From Deltaproteobacteria bacterium (GTDB lineage: Bacteria > Myxococcota_A > Polyangia > Polyangiales > Polyangiaceae), in assembly GCA_016218915.1 (NCBI GenBank), contig JACRCQ010000048.1, forward strand, positions 28,920-92,919: DNA of 64,000 bases. Direction: 5' to 3'. A program made the position numbers and the translations under genes. Below the pieces are notes generated by a model. It worked only from the letters and a program-made list of their open reading frames with translations, searched no databases and was not told the DNA's origin. Of the stretch, positions 1 to 8,281 are shown piece after piece; the stretch's first letter is position 1; every line of letters starts with the position of its first letter.

Positions 1-324
1 TTCGAGCGTCTCGCCAACGACAACCCGGACCTCGTGGTCAAGCCCGACGTCATGCAGCTGATGCTTGGCGAGGAACCCCACGCCCCGGAGACCGAGGAAT
101 CGCCCCAGGAGCTGGTACAGGGCGATCCGCAGGAGCCCAAGCGGGTCACCGTGCCGTTCGAGAACACGGACGGCGAGTCGCCCCCCCCTGCACCCGTGCA
201 GATCCCTCGCAGCGCGCCGCTGCCGCAGCAGCTCGTGGATTCGCTGGTCCCTGACGATGACTGGGAAGAGGAGCCGGATCTGGTCGAAGGCACGCCGTCA
301 CCCGGCACGAGGCGAAGCCGCTAG
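1..324 (+). CDS. C-terminal end of an unidentified protein (truncated by the window edge)
   Basis: The reading frame is already open at base 1 and runs 107 codons to a TAG stop, so the start lies outside the window. The visible part is acidic and rich in Pro, Glu and Asp, with no hydrophobic stretch. It looks like a disordered, charged C-terminal tail (for example the run DDDWEEEPDLVEG). No catalytic motif is visible and I cannot name a family. Codon use matches neighbouring genes, with a strong G/C preference at third positions, which supports real coding. It is transcribed towards the inverted-repeat segment that follows, in a different direction from the next operon. Confidence 0.6.
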   Translation, partial: FERLANDNPDLVVKPDVMQLMLGEEPHAPETEESPQELVQGDPQEPKRVTVPFENTDGESPPPAPVQIPRSAPLPQQLVDSLVPDDDWEEEPDLVEGTPSPGTRRSR

Positions 325-366
325 GAGCGCCACGGCGGACGGAGCCGCACGGAGCACTGCCCAGAA

Positions 367-585
367 TTGATCACCTCCCCCGGGCGCTTCGCGCCCCGCC
401 CCTTCCGGATCTGCCGCATCCCAAGGATGATCCAATGCGGCGGCCAGAGGGGGCCAGAGCGGGAACCGCTTTGATTTCCCTACCCCCTCCGCCGCCCGAC
501 CGCTTGGACTCCCCGGGTTTGCATCGATGAATCGGCGGGCGTGCGGAGGGGGTGCCGAGCGAAGCGAGGCGGGGGAGGTGATCAA
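367..585. repeat. 219-bp non-coding segment bounded by perfect 15-bp inverted repeats
   Basis: TTGATCACCTCCCCC at 367-381 is the exact reverse complement of GGGGGAGGTGATCAA at 571-585. The similarity continues inwards imperfectly: both arms then carry a GCTTCGC-containing mini-hairpin and a C-rich run. No credible gene lies between the arms. The arrangement fits a miniature inverted-repeat element or a pair of inverted extragenic palindromes. I see no clear target-site duplication. This segment is most of the 294-base gap between the first two coding regions. Confidence 0.45.
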
Positions 586-618
586 AAAGCTCGTCAACAG
601 AGTTTTTGAGACGCCCTC

Positions 619-855
619 TTACGGTCGCGGCTCCGCGCGCGGGGGCTCTTTGGGCTCCTCGCTCTGTGCGTCCTTCATCGCGGTCGACAGGTCGCCCAGC
701 ACCGATGCGGTCTTCTGCAACGTGATCGCGCTGGTCTCGAGCGCCATCCTGCCCACTGTCAGCCCGTATCGCGCCCAGGTTCGTCCGATGACCGTCAGGT
801 CTCGAATCGCACGCTCTGTCACGCCCGCAGCATCATTGGATTCCGATGGATTCAT
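619..855 (-). CDS. Small helical phasin-like hypothetical protein
   Basis: This is a 78-residue protein. Its middle (about residues 13-60) reads as one or two amphipathic helices rich in Ala, Leu and Thr, followed by a charged Pro/Glu-rich tail. The ATG overlaps the upstream stop codon by four bases (ATGA), so it is translationally coupled to the ribbon-helix-helix gene. The helix pattern recalls phasins, the coat proteins of polyhydroxyalkanoate granules, but no signature residue proves this. A frame extending further upstream lies inside the partner gene, so the short start is preferred. Alternatives are a structural partner of the regulator or another small coiled protein. Confidence 0.6.
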   Translation of the reverse strand: MNPSESNDAAGVTERAIRDLTVIGRTWARYGLTVGRMALETSAITLQKTASVLGDLSTAMKDAQSEEPKEPPRAEPRP

Positions 856-1391
856 GGCTTGTCCTCTTTCGTTTCGTTCGACTTGCTCCCAGGCAGGCAC
901 TCGCGTCCGATCACCACCCGCGGCGCCGTCGGATCCCGCAGGATTCCAAGGAACGCCTCGGAGCCCGCGTCGAGCGCTCGTCCGCATGCACCGCAGCGCA
1001 TCTCGCTGGCGAGCATGAACGGCTGGTAGCCCAGCACGTCCGGTTCCTGCGACGGCTCGTCCTGGGCCGGCTCGTCGCCTTGCTGCTCAGCGCTGTCCGC
1101 CTTGCCGCGCCCAGCCATCCCCTTGAGCCGGTCACGCTTGTGCGCGAGACGCTCCGCGATCCCGCGCAGATCCCCTTCGGCGCGTCGGCCTACCACATCG
1201 ACTGCGGCAACGGCGTCCTCGAGGATCGCCCGCACCACGTTGGAGACCGGGACCCGAAGCGAACCGGCCAGGCGCTTGAGCTCCTGCTCCAGGACAGCAG
1301 GTACCCGTGTATGTATCACACGCTCTTTGCGTGCCTGGTTGGCCGATTCGTCGGTGTTTTCGGTGGATTTGTCGTCAGGGTTCGGTGTCAC
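852..1391 (-). CDS. Ribbon-helix-helix-type regulator with a C-terminal Cys motif
   Basis: Up to 179 residues from a GTG start. Residues about 25-65 match the ribbon-helix-helix pattern: a short strand (IHTRVPAVL), then two helices separated by a turn (LRVPVSNVV). A charged helical linker follows, then a C-terminal CxxC pair (CGACG) with one more Cys, suggesting a small metal-binding fold. It heads a two-gene operon. The promoter just upstream contains an inverted repeat overlapping the -10 box, which suggests autorepression. With that promoter the GTG at 1391 would be almost leaderless. An in-frame GTG at codon 25 (base 1319) would begin right at the DNA-binding strand and is a real alternative start. 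Confidence 0.7.
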   Translation of the reverse strand: MTPNPDDKSTENTDESANQARKERVIHTRVPAVLEQELKRLAGSLRVPVSNVVRAILEDAVAAVDVVGRRAEGDLRGIAERLAHKRDRLKGMAGRGKADSAEQQGDEPAQDEPSQEPDVLGYQPFMLASEMRCGACGRALDAGSEAFLGILRDPTAPRVVIGRECLPGSKSNETKEDKP

Positions 1392-1414
1392 GGTGCTCTG
1401 TATGTAGCACCGTG
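1389..1414. promoter_or_regulatory. Operator-like inverted repeat overlapping the -10 box
   Basis: CACGGTGCT (1389-1397) and AGCACCGTG (1406-1414) form a perfect 9-bp inverted repeat with an 8-bp spacer. It sits across the predicted -10 box and start codon of the ribbon-helix-helix gene, where binding would block transcription. Ribbon-helix-helix repressors commonly bind such sites at their own promoters. That this protein binds here is inference. Confidence 0.55.
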
Positions 1415-1428
1415 TGACACGAAGTCAA
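1401..1428 (-). promoter_or_regulatory. Sigma70-type promoter of the ribbon-helix-helix operon
   Basis: Read on the minus strand, TTGACT (1423-1428) is followed after 16 bp by TACATA (1401-1406). Both are close to the sigma70 consensus. Transcription would start around 1394, only a few bases before the GTG start codon at 1391. Confidence 0.5.
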
Positions 1429-1467
1429 CCCGTTTGTCTCACAAAGTATCACGGACAGCTCGAGCGG

Positions 1468-2121
1468 TCAGCGGATGTCGATGATGCCCTTACGGATCGC
1501 GAACTTGATCAGCTCCGAGCGGTTGTGGATGTCGAGCTTGCCCATGATGTTGGCTCGGTGGGCCATCGCGGTCTTCACGCTGATGCCCAGCATCTCGCCG
1601 ATCTCCTTGTTCGTGTGCCCCTCGGCGATCAGGTGCAGCACCTGCTTCTCTCGCTCGGTCAGCGAATTGTAGGTGTCGTCGCCTTCGCCCGATTCCTTCT
1701 GCAGATAGCCGTCGATCACCGCTCCAGCCACGGACGGATCGAGGAAGCGCTCGCCTCGCTGCACTGCGCGAATGGCCGAGATCAGATCATGGCCCGCAGC
1801 TTTCTTCAGGGCGTAACCCGCAGCTCCCATGCGCAGGAACCGGAACACGTACTCGCGGTTGTCGTACTGCGTGAGCACGAGGATCTTCGCTGCAGGCACG
1901 GTCTTGCGCAGCTCCGGCGTGACCTCCAGCCCTCCCAGACCGGGCATGGCGACGTCGAGCAGGATGACATCAGGATTGAGCTCCGCAGCTCGAGTCAGCG
2001 CCTCGGCGCCGTCGCTCGCCTCGCCCACCACTTCGATGTCGTCGTAGCCCTTGAGCAGTGCGCGGATGCCTTCCCGCACAAGCACATGGTCATCTGCGAT
2101 CAGCACCTTGGTCTTTGACAT
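1468..2121 (-). CDS. NarL/FixJ-family response regulator
   Basis: 217 residues. The N-terminal receiver domain (about 1-120) has the acidic pair D10/D11, the phosphoacceptor D56 in the motif VILLDVAMPG, and the conserved Lys near residue 105. The C-terminal LuxR-type helix-turn-helix (about 150-210) contains LTEREKQVLHLIAEG followed by TNKEIGEMLGIS. A GGAGG ribosome site precedes the ATG. The gene overlaps the 3' end of the sensor kinase by 32 bases, so the two form a cognate pair. It should be phosphorylated by that kinase and bind DNA. No target genes can be inferred beyond its surroundings. Confidence 0.95.
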   Translation of the reverse strand: MSKTKVLIADDHVLVREGIRALLKGYDDIEVVGEASDGAEALTRAAELNPDVILLDVAMPGLGGLEVTPELRKTVPAAKILVLTQYDNREYVFRFLRMGAAGYALKKAAGHDLISAIRAVQRGERFLDPSVAGAVIDGYLQKESGEGDDTYNSLTEREKQVLHLIAEGHTNKEIGEMLGISVKTAMAHRANIMGKLDIHNRSELIKFAIRKGIIDIR

Positions 2122-3892
2122 CGATCGGGACCTCCAACGCGATCAGGGTGCCTTTGCCAGTCTTCGACACGAGCTCGAAGCGCCCGCCGAGGAGCGTAAC
2201 CCGTTCGCGCATCCCCATCATACCCATCCCACGGGCGAGCGCAGGATCGAAGCCGCATCCATCGTCCTCGATGAAGACCCGGATGGCGTCCTCGCCGAAC
2301 TCGACCACGATGTTGACCCGGCCTGCCTCCGAGTGCTCGGCCGCGTTGTTCACGGCTTCTTGCAGCACACGAAAGACGGCCGTTTCGACCTCGGCAGGCA
2401 GCCGCCTGTCCGTCCCTCGCGTCTCCACCGACACGTCCATCCCCAGGGGTTCCAGCCTGTTTTCCGCGTACCAGCGGATGGCCGACTGCAGCCCCAGATC
2501 GTCGAGAATCGACGGTCTCAGGTCGAGCATCACGCGGTGCACCCCTTCGAGGGTACGCACCGCAAGCGCCTTGAGCTGATCGATCCGCGCGAACATCTCG
2601 GATGGAGGCGCTTTGTGGGCAGCTTCGAGCCCCATCACCAGCGCGGTCAGCTCCTGGCTGGTCTCATCGTGAAGCTCGCGCGCGATCTTCTTTCGCTCCC
2701 CCTCCTGCGCCGACATGACCCGCCTCAGCAGCTCCTTGCGCTCTTCCTCGGACTCCTCGAGCTGGCTGGTGCGTTCCTTGACCCGGCTCTCCAGCTCCCG
2801 GGTCCACTGCTGGATTCGCTCCATCGAGCCCTTGAGCTGCACCCGCATCACGTCAAATGCCTGTCCAAGCCTTCCAAGCTCGTCTTGCCCCGTGTCCGGA
2901 ACCGGATCCGACAGGTTTCCCTCTGCGATGCGGTGTGCCGTCTTGGTGAGCGTTTCGATCGGCTTGATCACGCTTTGGGCCGTGATCATCGCAAGCACGA
3001 GCCCTGCTCCGACCAGCACCAGCCCCAGGATGAAGAGCTGCGTCTGGAGCACCTTCGCTGGCGCGAATGCCTCGGCTTCCGATTGCCGAACCACCACAGC
3101 CCAAGGGGCGAAAGCGAGCGGCGCGAAGGCCACCACCTCCTTCTCGCGCTTCGGAGCGGGCTCATCCTTGTGGCAGCTGTGGCAGGTCCCCACGGACGGG
3201 CGACGCTCCCGGATGAGATTTGCCACGAAGTCGCCGTGGTTGTGCACGCTCAGGACCCGGCTCGAATCGCTCGAAGCCAGCACCGCGCCGTGATTGTCCA
3301 CCAGGTCCGTGTAGCCCGACGAGCCGGGCCGCCGCGTCTGGATCACGTCCTGCAACAGCGCATGGGTGGGATCCATGGCCCCGCCCACGTAGCCGGCACC
3401 TTCTACCTTGCCAGCAGGGACTACCATCAACACCACGCCTCGTTGCCAGGGCCCGTCGCGCAGCAGGTTGGACACCGTGGGCGCGTGCTCGTCCATGGCC
3501 TGCCGGACCACGAGATTCTGCCCGAGCGCCAGCCCTTTCCACCCTTTGTGCAGCGGCTCCGCCTGCAGCACCAATCCGGACTTGTCGAGCAGGAACACCC
3601 CCTCGTTGAAGATGGCGCCGAGCCTGGGGTTGGTGGCCGCCTCCGCAAAATTGGAGGCCGGGACTGAAGAGGAGAGATCCTCGAGGCGCGACGCGCTGTC
3701 ATGCAGGATCGTGTCGAGGTGATCCGCGGCCGCCTGCGCCAGAAGCAGGCGCTCCTGCAAGGATCGATCGACGCTCTGGGTGATGCTTGCGTAGCCCAAG
3801 GCGCCGAGCGTGCCCAGCACGGCCAGCATTGCCAGCATGACTACGAGGACGATCCTTCGACGAAGGCTCCGTCCCTTGCGTACAAGCGTCAT
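2090..3892 (-). CDS. Sensor histidine kinase with an extracytoplasmic c-type haem motif
   Basis: About 600 residues. A membrane segment lies near residues 13-33, then an extracytoplasmic cache-like domain of about 250 residues, a second membrane segment near 295-315, HAMP, coiled coil, a HisKA_3 box (ARELHDETSQELTAL) and a HATPase domain with an N box and GxGF. The sensing domain carries CHSCH (C237, C240, H241), the attachment motif for c-type haem, so the domain is likely a redox or gas sensor. Periplasmic c-haem sensor domains are known in Geobacter. ATG at 3892 has a GAGG site and is preferred over a GTG eight codons upstream. It is paired with the adjacent NarL-type regulator. Confidence 0.92.
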   Translation of the reverse strand: MTLVRKGRSLRRRIVLVVMLAMLAVLGTLGALGYASITQSVDRSLQERLLLAQAAADHLDTILHDSASRLEDLSSSVPASNFAEAATNPRLGAIFNEGVFLLDKSGLVLQAEPLHKGWKGLALGQNLVVRQAMDEHAPTVSNLLRDGPWQRGVVLMVVPAGKVEGAGYVGGAMDPTHALLQDVIQTRRPGSSGYTDLVDNHGAVLASSDSSRVLSVHNHGDFVANLIRERRPSVGTCHSCHKDEPAPKREKEVVAFAPLAFAPWAVVVRQSEAEAFAPAKVLQTQLFILGLVLVGAGLVLAMITAQSVIKPIETLTKTAHRIAEGNLSDPVPDTGQDELGRLGQAFDVMRVQLKGSMERIQQWTRELESRVKERTSQLEESEEERKELLRRVMSAQEGERKKIARELHDETSQELTALVMGLEAAHKAPPSEMFARIDQLKALAVRTLEGVHRVMLDLRPSILDDLGLQSAIRWYAENRLEPLGMDVSVETRGTDRRLPAEVETAVFRVLQEAVNNAAEHSEAGRVNIVVEFGEDAIRVFIEDDGCGFDPALARGMGMMGMRERVTLLGGRFELVSKTGKGTLIALEVPIDVKDQGADRR

Positions 3893-4030
3893 CTCAGGTG
3901 CCTCGAGGGTGACCACCGCGATGCTAGAACACCCATCCTCCAGGAGGAATCACAGAGATCGCCCCGAAGCCCCTTCGAAAGCGCTTCCGTTCTGCGCTGC
4001 GGACACGCGGCTGCCGAACGATCCTCTCGA

Positions 4031-4516
4031 CTAGTCGTCCATCGGCACATAGACCGGGCAGGTCGGATCGACGCAGATCTTGGCTTGCTTCGGTTTCGCT
4101 AGCAGCTCCAGCCCCGCGAAGAAGCTTCCGCCATACAGCTCCATCGAGTAGCCCCCCTTGCCGGAGGTCACCTTGAAAGTCCCGTAGCCGTCGTAAGCTT
4201 GCACGCGGACGAGCTCCCCCGAAGCATTGCGCGCCAGGGCATACCACTGACCGTCAGCGGAGAACTCCACGCCGGCCTCTTCACGGTGGAAGCCATTCAT
4301 CGACGACTCGGTGACGCACCGGGTCCACTTCCCTGCGAGATAAGCCGCTGCCTGTTTCTCATCGAGGTCGTTGACGGCCTCGCTCGGAACCTCGGCGCAC
4401 AGCCGTTGCGCCTCCAATTGCCATTCCGTGGGCGGCGCCTCGACGCTCCCTTGGCAGGCGGGAAGCAAGACAATCGCAGGGATGACTGCCCATCGAACCA
4501 GTCGCGTGGGTTGCAT
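4031..4516 (-). CDS. Hypothetical lipoprotein
   Basis: 161 residues. It starts MQPTRLVRWA with a hydrophobic stretch ending in the lipobox LLPAC (C21), so it should be exported and lipid-anchored. The mature part has four cysteines and a region rich in Gly, Tyr and Ser (about 95-150), typical of a small beta-rich domain. I do not recognise the family. The start was chosen because it places the signal peptide at the N terminus. A longer frame upstream has no signal and is rejected. It is divergently oriented to the aryl-sulfotransferase-like gene across about 220 bp, which must hold both promoters. Confidence 0.75.
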   Translation of the reverse strand: MQPTRLVRWAVIPAIVLLPACQGSVEAPPTEWQLEAQRLCAEVPSEAVNDLDEKQAAAYLAGKWTRCVTESSMNGFHREEAGVEFSADGQWYALARNASGELVRVQAYDGYGTFKVTSGKGGYSMELYGGSFFAGLELLAKPKQAKICVDPTCPVYVPMDD

Positions 4517-4737
4517 GACGTAAGCGCTCCCTCCAAGTGGCAAACCAAAGGGCTCCCCCATGCCAGCGACTGCAAGGTCGAGGGCAAAGGGGTGGTGTCT
4601 GCAAGAGACAGGATACTGCACGGACGCGATCGAGGCGAGCGCGCTCCGCGGCCGCCACGCGTGGCGAGGACTTCCCGCCGTCCCAAACGGCAACTTGCTT
4701 GCCGAACCGCCGGATATGGCGAATCATTCTCTCGGAT

Positions 4738-6132
4738 ATGACGCTTCGATCCCTGTGTCTTCAAACCCTGCTGATCAGCCTGGTCGCCTCGCTCGGCGCG
4801 TGCTCCGACTCGAAGTCTGACCCACCCGCCGTCCCCCAGGGTCCAGCCATCACCAGCGCTTCCGCGGTCGCTGTCTCCGGACGCAACGTGCGGCTCACGT
4901 GGAAGACCCAGGCCGACGCAGAAGTGGTTGTGGAACGACAGGATGCGTCCTCCGGTCCCTACGTCGAAATCGCTCGTCGCGCAGGTGAGCACGGTCAGAT
5001 GCTCGATCTCGCGCTGCTGCCTTCGACCACCTACAGCTACCGCCTCAAGGCGTGCAAGGCCGAGCTGTGTGGGGAGCCCGCGCTTCCCGACCCGGTGCAG
5101 ACGCGCGGCTCGTCGCTTCCCACGACCGAGCTGACCGTGTCCGAGCCAGGGTTCACCGACGACATCCTGGTGATGGGCGTGGCAGGTCTTGCGGACAACT
5201 ACGCCGGGATCGGCCACATGATGGCTCTGGATCGCACGGGCCGGATCATCTGGGAGTACGAGAACAACAAGGAAGGGCTGATCACCGAAGTGCACGCCCT
5301 GCCGGGCGGCAGGCTCGGCGCCGAGCAGCTCATCTCGTTGGTCGACATCGATCTCGATGGCACGGTCGTCAAGAAGTTCACCGAGCTGCCCGCGCACCAC
5401 GCGCTGCAGGTGCTCTCCGACGGGCGATACGCCGCGCTGACCTTCGATCGGATCCAGCAATCGGGCAAAGGCGTGTTGCTGGGGGACGGCGTGGCGATCA
5501 TCAGCGCCGACTGGAGCGCGGTCGACTGGCAATGGCTGACGCGCGATCACATCGACATGGGCGATGTATGCCCGCTGTGCATCAACGACGATCCCTACCA
5601 TCTGGGCAAGGACTGGACGCACGCCAACGGCCTGACGGTGATGATGGACGAGGCCGAGCAGAAGCTGAAGCTCTACGTCAACATCCGGAACCTGAACCGG
5701 ATCTACCGGATCGACTACCCGAGCGGGAACATCGACTGGGTCATGGGAGACGGCGGGGACTTCGGCGCCGGGCTCTGGTCGCACAGCCACTGTCCTGAAT
5801 TCCTCCCGGGCAACCGGGTGCTGCTGCTCGACAACGGGCTGCACCGCGCAGGGGGCGAGGAGTTCTCGCGCGTCATCGAGGTCGCCTACGATCCTGCGCA
5901 GAAGAAGGCGGACATCGTGTGGGAGTACCGGGAGACGCCGGACTTCTACTCCTTCGCGCTCGGTGCCGTGCACCGCCAGGACAACGGCAACACGTTCATA
6001 GCCGACGGCTACAGCGGCAGGCTGCTCGAGGTCACGCCGGACAAGAAGAAGGTCTGGGAGCTCAAGCTCCAGCAGAACTACGGGACCTACAAGGCCATCG
6101 TGGTTCCCAAGGACTTCTTCTCCTCGTGGTGA
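4738..6132 (+). CDS. Aryl-sulfotransferase-like lipoprotein with a fibronectin-III-like domain
   Basis: 464 residues. The signal peptide ends in a lipobox (LVASLGAC, C22). Residues about 36-115 resemble a fibronectin type III domain, with strands, TWKT and a YSYRL core. The rest looks like the beta-propeller of arylsulfate sulfotransferases: repeated motifs such as ALDRTGRIIWEY, RIYRIDYPSGNIDWVMGDG and a late FIADGYSGRLLEV, plus HANGL and HSHCPEFLPGNRVLLLDNG, characteristic of that family. Members transfer sulfate between phenolic compounds in the periplasm. I cannot confirm the catalytic histidine, so activity is unproven and a purely structural propeller is possible. It is convergent with the M2-type peptidase gene, three bases away. 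Confidence 0.75.
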   Translation: MTLRSLCLQTLLISLVASLGACSDSKSDPPAVPQGPAITSASAVAVSGRNVRLTWKTQADAEVVVERQDASSGPYVEIARRAGEHGQMLDLALLPSTTYSYRLKACKAELCGEPALPDPVQTRGSSLPTTELTVSEPGFTDDILVMGVAGLADNYAGIGHMMALDRTGRIIWEYENNKEGLITEVHALPGGRLGAEQLISLVDIDLDGTVVKKFTELPAHHALQVLSDGRYAALTFDRIQQSGKGVLLGDGVAIISADWSAVDWQWLTRDHIDMGDVCPLCINDDPYHLGKDWTHANGLTVMMDEAEQKLKLYVNIRNLNRIYRIDYPSGNIDWVMGDGGDFGAGLWSHSHCPEFLPGNRVLLLDNGLHRAGGEEFSRVIEVAYDPAQKKADIVWEYRETPDFYSFALGAVHRQDNGNTFIADGYSGRLLEVTPDKKKVWELKLQQNYGTYKAIVVPKDFFSSW

Positions 6133-6135
6133 TCG

Positions 6136-8124
6136 CTACCAGCCGCAGCTCTGACCCTTGTTCTGCTCCTGCAGCCACGCGCGCAGCGGCGCGAAGTATT
6201 CGATCATCGCCGACGGGTCCATCTGGGTCTCGCCGCTGATCTCCTTGAGCGCTTCTGGCCAGGGGCGCGTGGCGCCCATGCGCAGCATGGCGCGAAGCTT
6301 CTCGCCCGCAGCCTTGTTGCCGTAGATCGAGCACTGATCGAGCGGGCCCGTGTGCCCAGCCGCCTTGCACAGCGCCCTGTGGAACTGGAACTGCAGGATG
6401 CGTGCGAGGAAGTAGCGCGTGTACGGCGTGTTGCCTGGGATGTGGTACTTGGCCCCTGGATCGAAGTCCGCCTCGGAGCGAGGCGTGGGAGCCGAGACCC
6501 CCTGGTAGCGCTTGCGAAGCGCCCACCACGCTTCGTTGTACTTCTGCGGCGGCGTCTTGCCTGCGAACACGTCCCACCGCCACTTGTCGATCAGCAGGCC
6601 AAAGGGAAGGAACGCCACCTTCTCGAGCGCGTCCTTCATCATGAGATTCAACCGGGCGTTGTCGTTCTTCGGCAACGCGTCGATCAGCCCCAGATCCTGC
6701 AAGTACTTGGGCGTTACCGACAAGGCCAGCGTGTCCCCGATCCCCTCGTGAAACCCGTCGTTGGCTCCGCTCTGCAGCAGGATCGGCAGCGTGTAATACT
6801 GGCTGTAGTAGAAGATGTGGCCCAGCTCGTGGTGCACCGTGATCAGATCGTCGGCCGACGGCTTGATGCACATCTTGATGCGCAGATCGTTGGTGCTGCC
6901 GATGTCCCAGGCGCTCGCATGGCACACCACCTCGCGCTCGAGGGGACGGGTGAACAAGGATCGTTCCCAGAAGGTCTTGGGAAGCGGCTCGAAGCCTAGG
7001 GAGACGAAGAATCGTTCCCCGGTCCGGACCATGTCGATCGCGGCCTCGCGATCCCCGGTCCGCAGCCCTGCCATGCGCTCCTGATCCGTCTTTGCCCCCG
7101 CCTGCGCCTTCTTGATCAGCTCGCTTCTGCGCGCTTCGAGCTTCTTGCTCACGTCGATCGTGGGCTCCTTGGGGAAGGGCGCGAGCAGCTCGAAGACTCC
7201 CTGCCATTCCTGCGCCCACATGTTTCCCAGCAGGTGGGCCGGAATCGGCGCCTTGTCCCCAACCTTGTCCGCTCCGTACTGCTTGCGAAGACGCGCTCGC
7301 GTATAGCAGTGCAGATCGTCGTACAGCGGCTTGACTGCAGCCCAGAGCCGCTCGGTTTCCGCCTCGAACTGGTCCGGCGCCATGTCGTAGCCGCTGCGCC
7401 ACAACGCGCCGAGATCCGCGAACCCGATCTCCTTGGCGCCCTTGTTCGACAGCTCCACGTACCTCTCGAACTGGGGCTTGATCGGCCGAGCGATGGCGTG
7501 CCACCCAGCCCACGCGTCCGTGAGCTTTTCGTAGTCGCGGCTCTTGGACAGGATCTCGTCGAGCTCCTGCAGCTTCAGGCAAGGTGCCTTGCTCTTCTCG
7601 AGACGCTTCGGGCAGTACTGGCCCTTGCCGTACAGGCTGCTCATCGTGGTCAGCACGGTGGCGAGCTCGGCGCGCTCCTTGGCGTTGTCCGGCGCCGGTG
7701 CAGAGCCAGCGAGCTTGAGCAGCCACAACTGACGTGCCACGTCCGGCGGCAGCTGCAGCCCGTCGAACCGGCCTGCCTCGCGGATCCTGCGGCTCATGTA
7801 CTCCATCGAGGCTTCTTCCGCCGACGCCGACACGGTGTCGGTATCGTCCGTGATGTGGGTCATGTTCACCCACGAGGTCCGATCGCGCTGCATCCACAGC
7901 TTCTTGAGATCGCTGTCGGTCTGCCTGACGAACGCCTGGGCCTCTTCGACCGTGGGGGGAGAGGGGGGCGGCTTGGTCTCGTCGCGCGTGTACGCCACCA
8001 CGAGGGGGCCCGCAGAGCTGCTGCAGGGAGTTGCACTGGAGGTCTGGGCCTGACCGCCTCCGCAGCCCACCAGCGCACCCAGGACCATCGCAATCCACGC
8101 CGAGCCAAGGCGATTCGTGTTCAT
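6136..8124 (-). CDS. M2-family (ACE-like) zinc metallopeptidase, lipoprotein
   Basis: 662 residues with a lipobox ending in LGALVGC (C21). The zinc-binding motif HHELGHIFYY lies near residue 430 and the third ligand in GFHEGIGDTLAL near 458, the HExxH plus downstream EGxGD pattern of peptidyl-dipeptidase A (M2) enzymes. The overall length and largely helical sequence fit that family, whose members remove C-terminal dipeptides. Anchoring in the envelope suggests digestion of peptides outside the cytoplasm. The start was placed at MNTNRLGSAW because it provides the lipoprotein signal; the frame extends another 150 codons upstream without a signal. Divergent from nothing close; a regulator gene follows upstream on the same strand. 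Confidence 0.88.
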   Translation of the reverse strand: MNTNRLGSAWIAMVLGALVGCGGGQAQTSSATPCSSSAGPLVVAYTRDETKPPPSPPTVEEAQAFVRQTDSDLKKLWMQRDRTSWVNMTHITDDTDTVSASAEEASMEYMSRRIREAGRFDGLQLPPDVARQLWLLKLAGSAPAPDNAKERAELATVLTTMSSLYGKGQYCPKRLEKSKAPCLKLQELDEILSKSRDYEKLTDAWAGWHAIARPIKPQFERYVELSNKGAKEIGFADLGALWRSGYDMAPDQFEAETERLWAAVKPLYDDLHCYTRARLRKQYGADKVGDKAPIPAHLLGNMWAQEWQGVFELLAPFPKEPTIDVSKKLEARRSELIKKAQAGAKTDQERMAGLRTGDREAAIDMVRTGERFFVSLGFEPLPKTFWERSLFTRPLEREVVCHASAWDIGSTNDLRIKMCIKPSADDLITVHHELGHIFYYSQYYTLPILLQSGANDGFHEGIGDTLALSVTPKYLQDLGLIDALPKNDNARLNLMMKDALEKVAFLPFGLLIDKWRWDVFAGKTPPQKYNEAWWALRKRYQGVSAPTPRSEADFDPGAKYHIPGNTPYTRYFLARILQFQFHRALCKAAGHTGPLDQCSIYGNKAAGEKLRAMLRMGATRPWPEALKEISGETQMDPSAMIEYFAPLRAWLQEQNKGQSCGW

Positions 8125-8281
8125 GAGCCTTCTCCGGAAGCAGGGGATCTGCTCGTTCGTCGACCGGCGACGCATTCCTGTCAAGCGCGATGTGCCCCAA
8201 GCCCCGCGCTCTCCAGCGCGCGCCACGCGCGTCCCTGCCCGCAGTCGATCGGTGGACCGCGAGCCGTCGCGTGCGATGCGG

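Noticed and set aside
298..597. Short minus-strand frame across the inverted-repeat segment
   Set aside because: It runs through the inverted repeats and overlaps the end of the first gene; translation is Pro/Ala/Arg rich without ribosome site.
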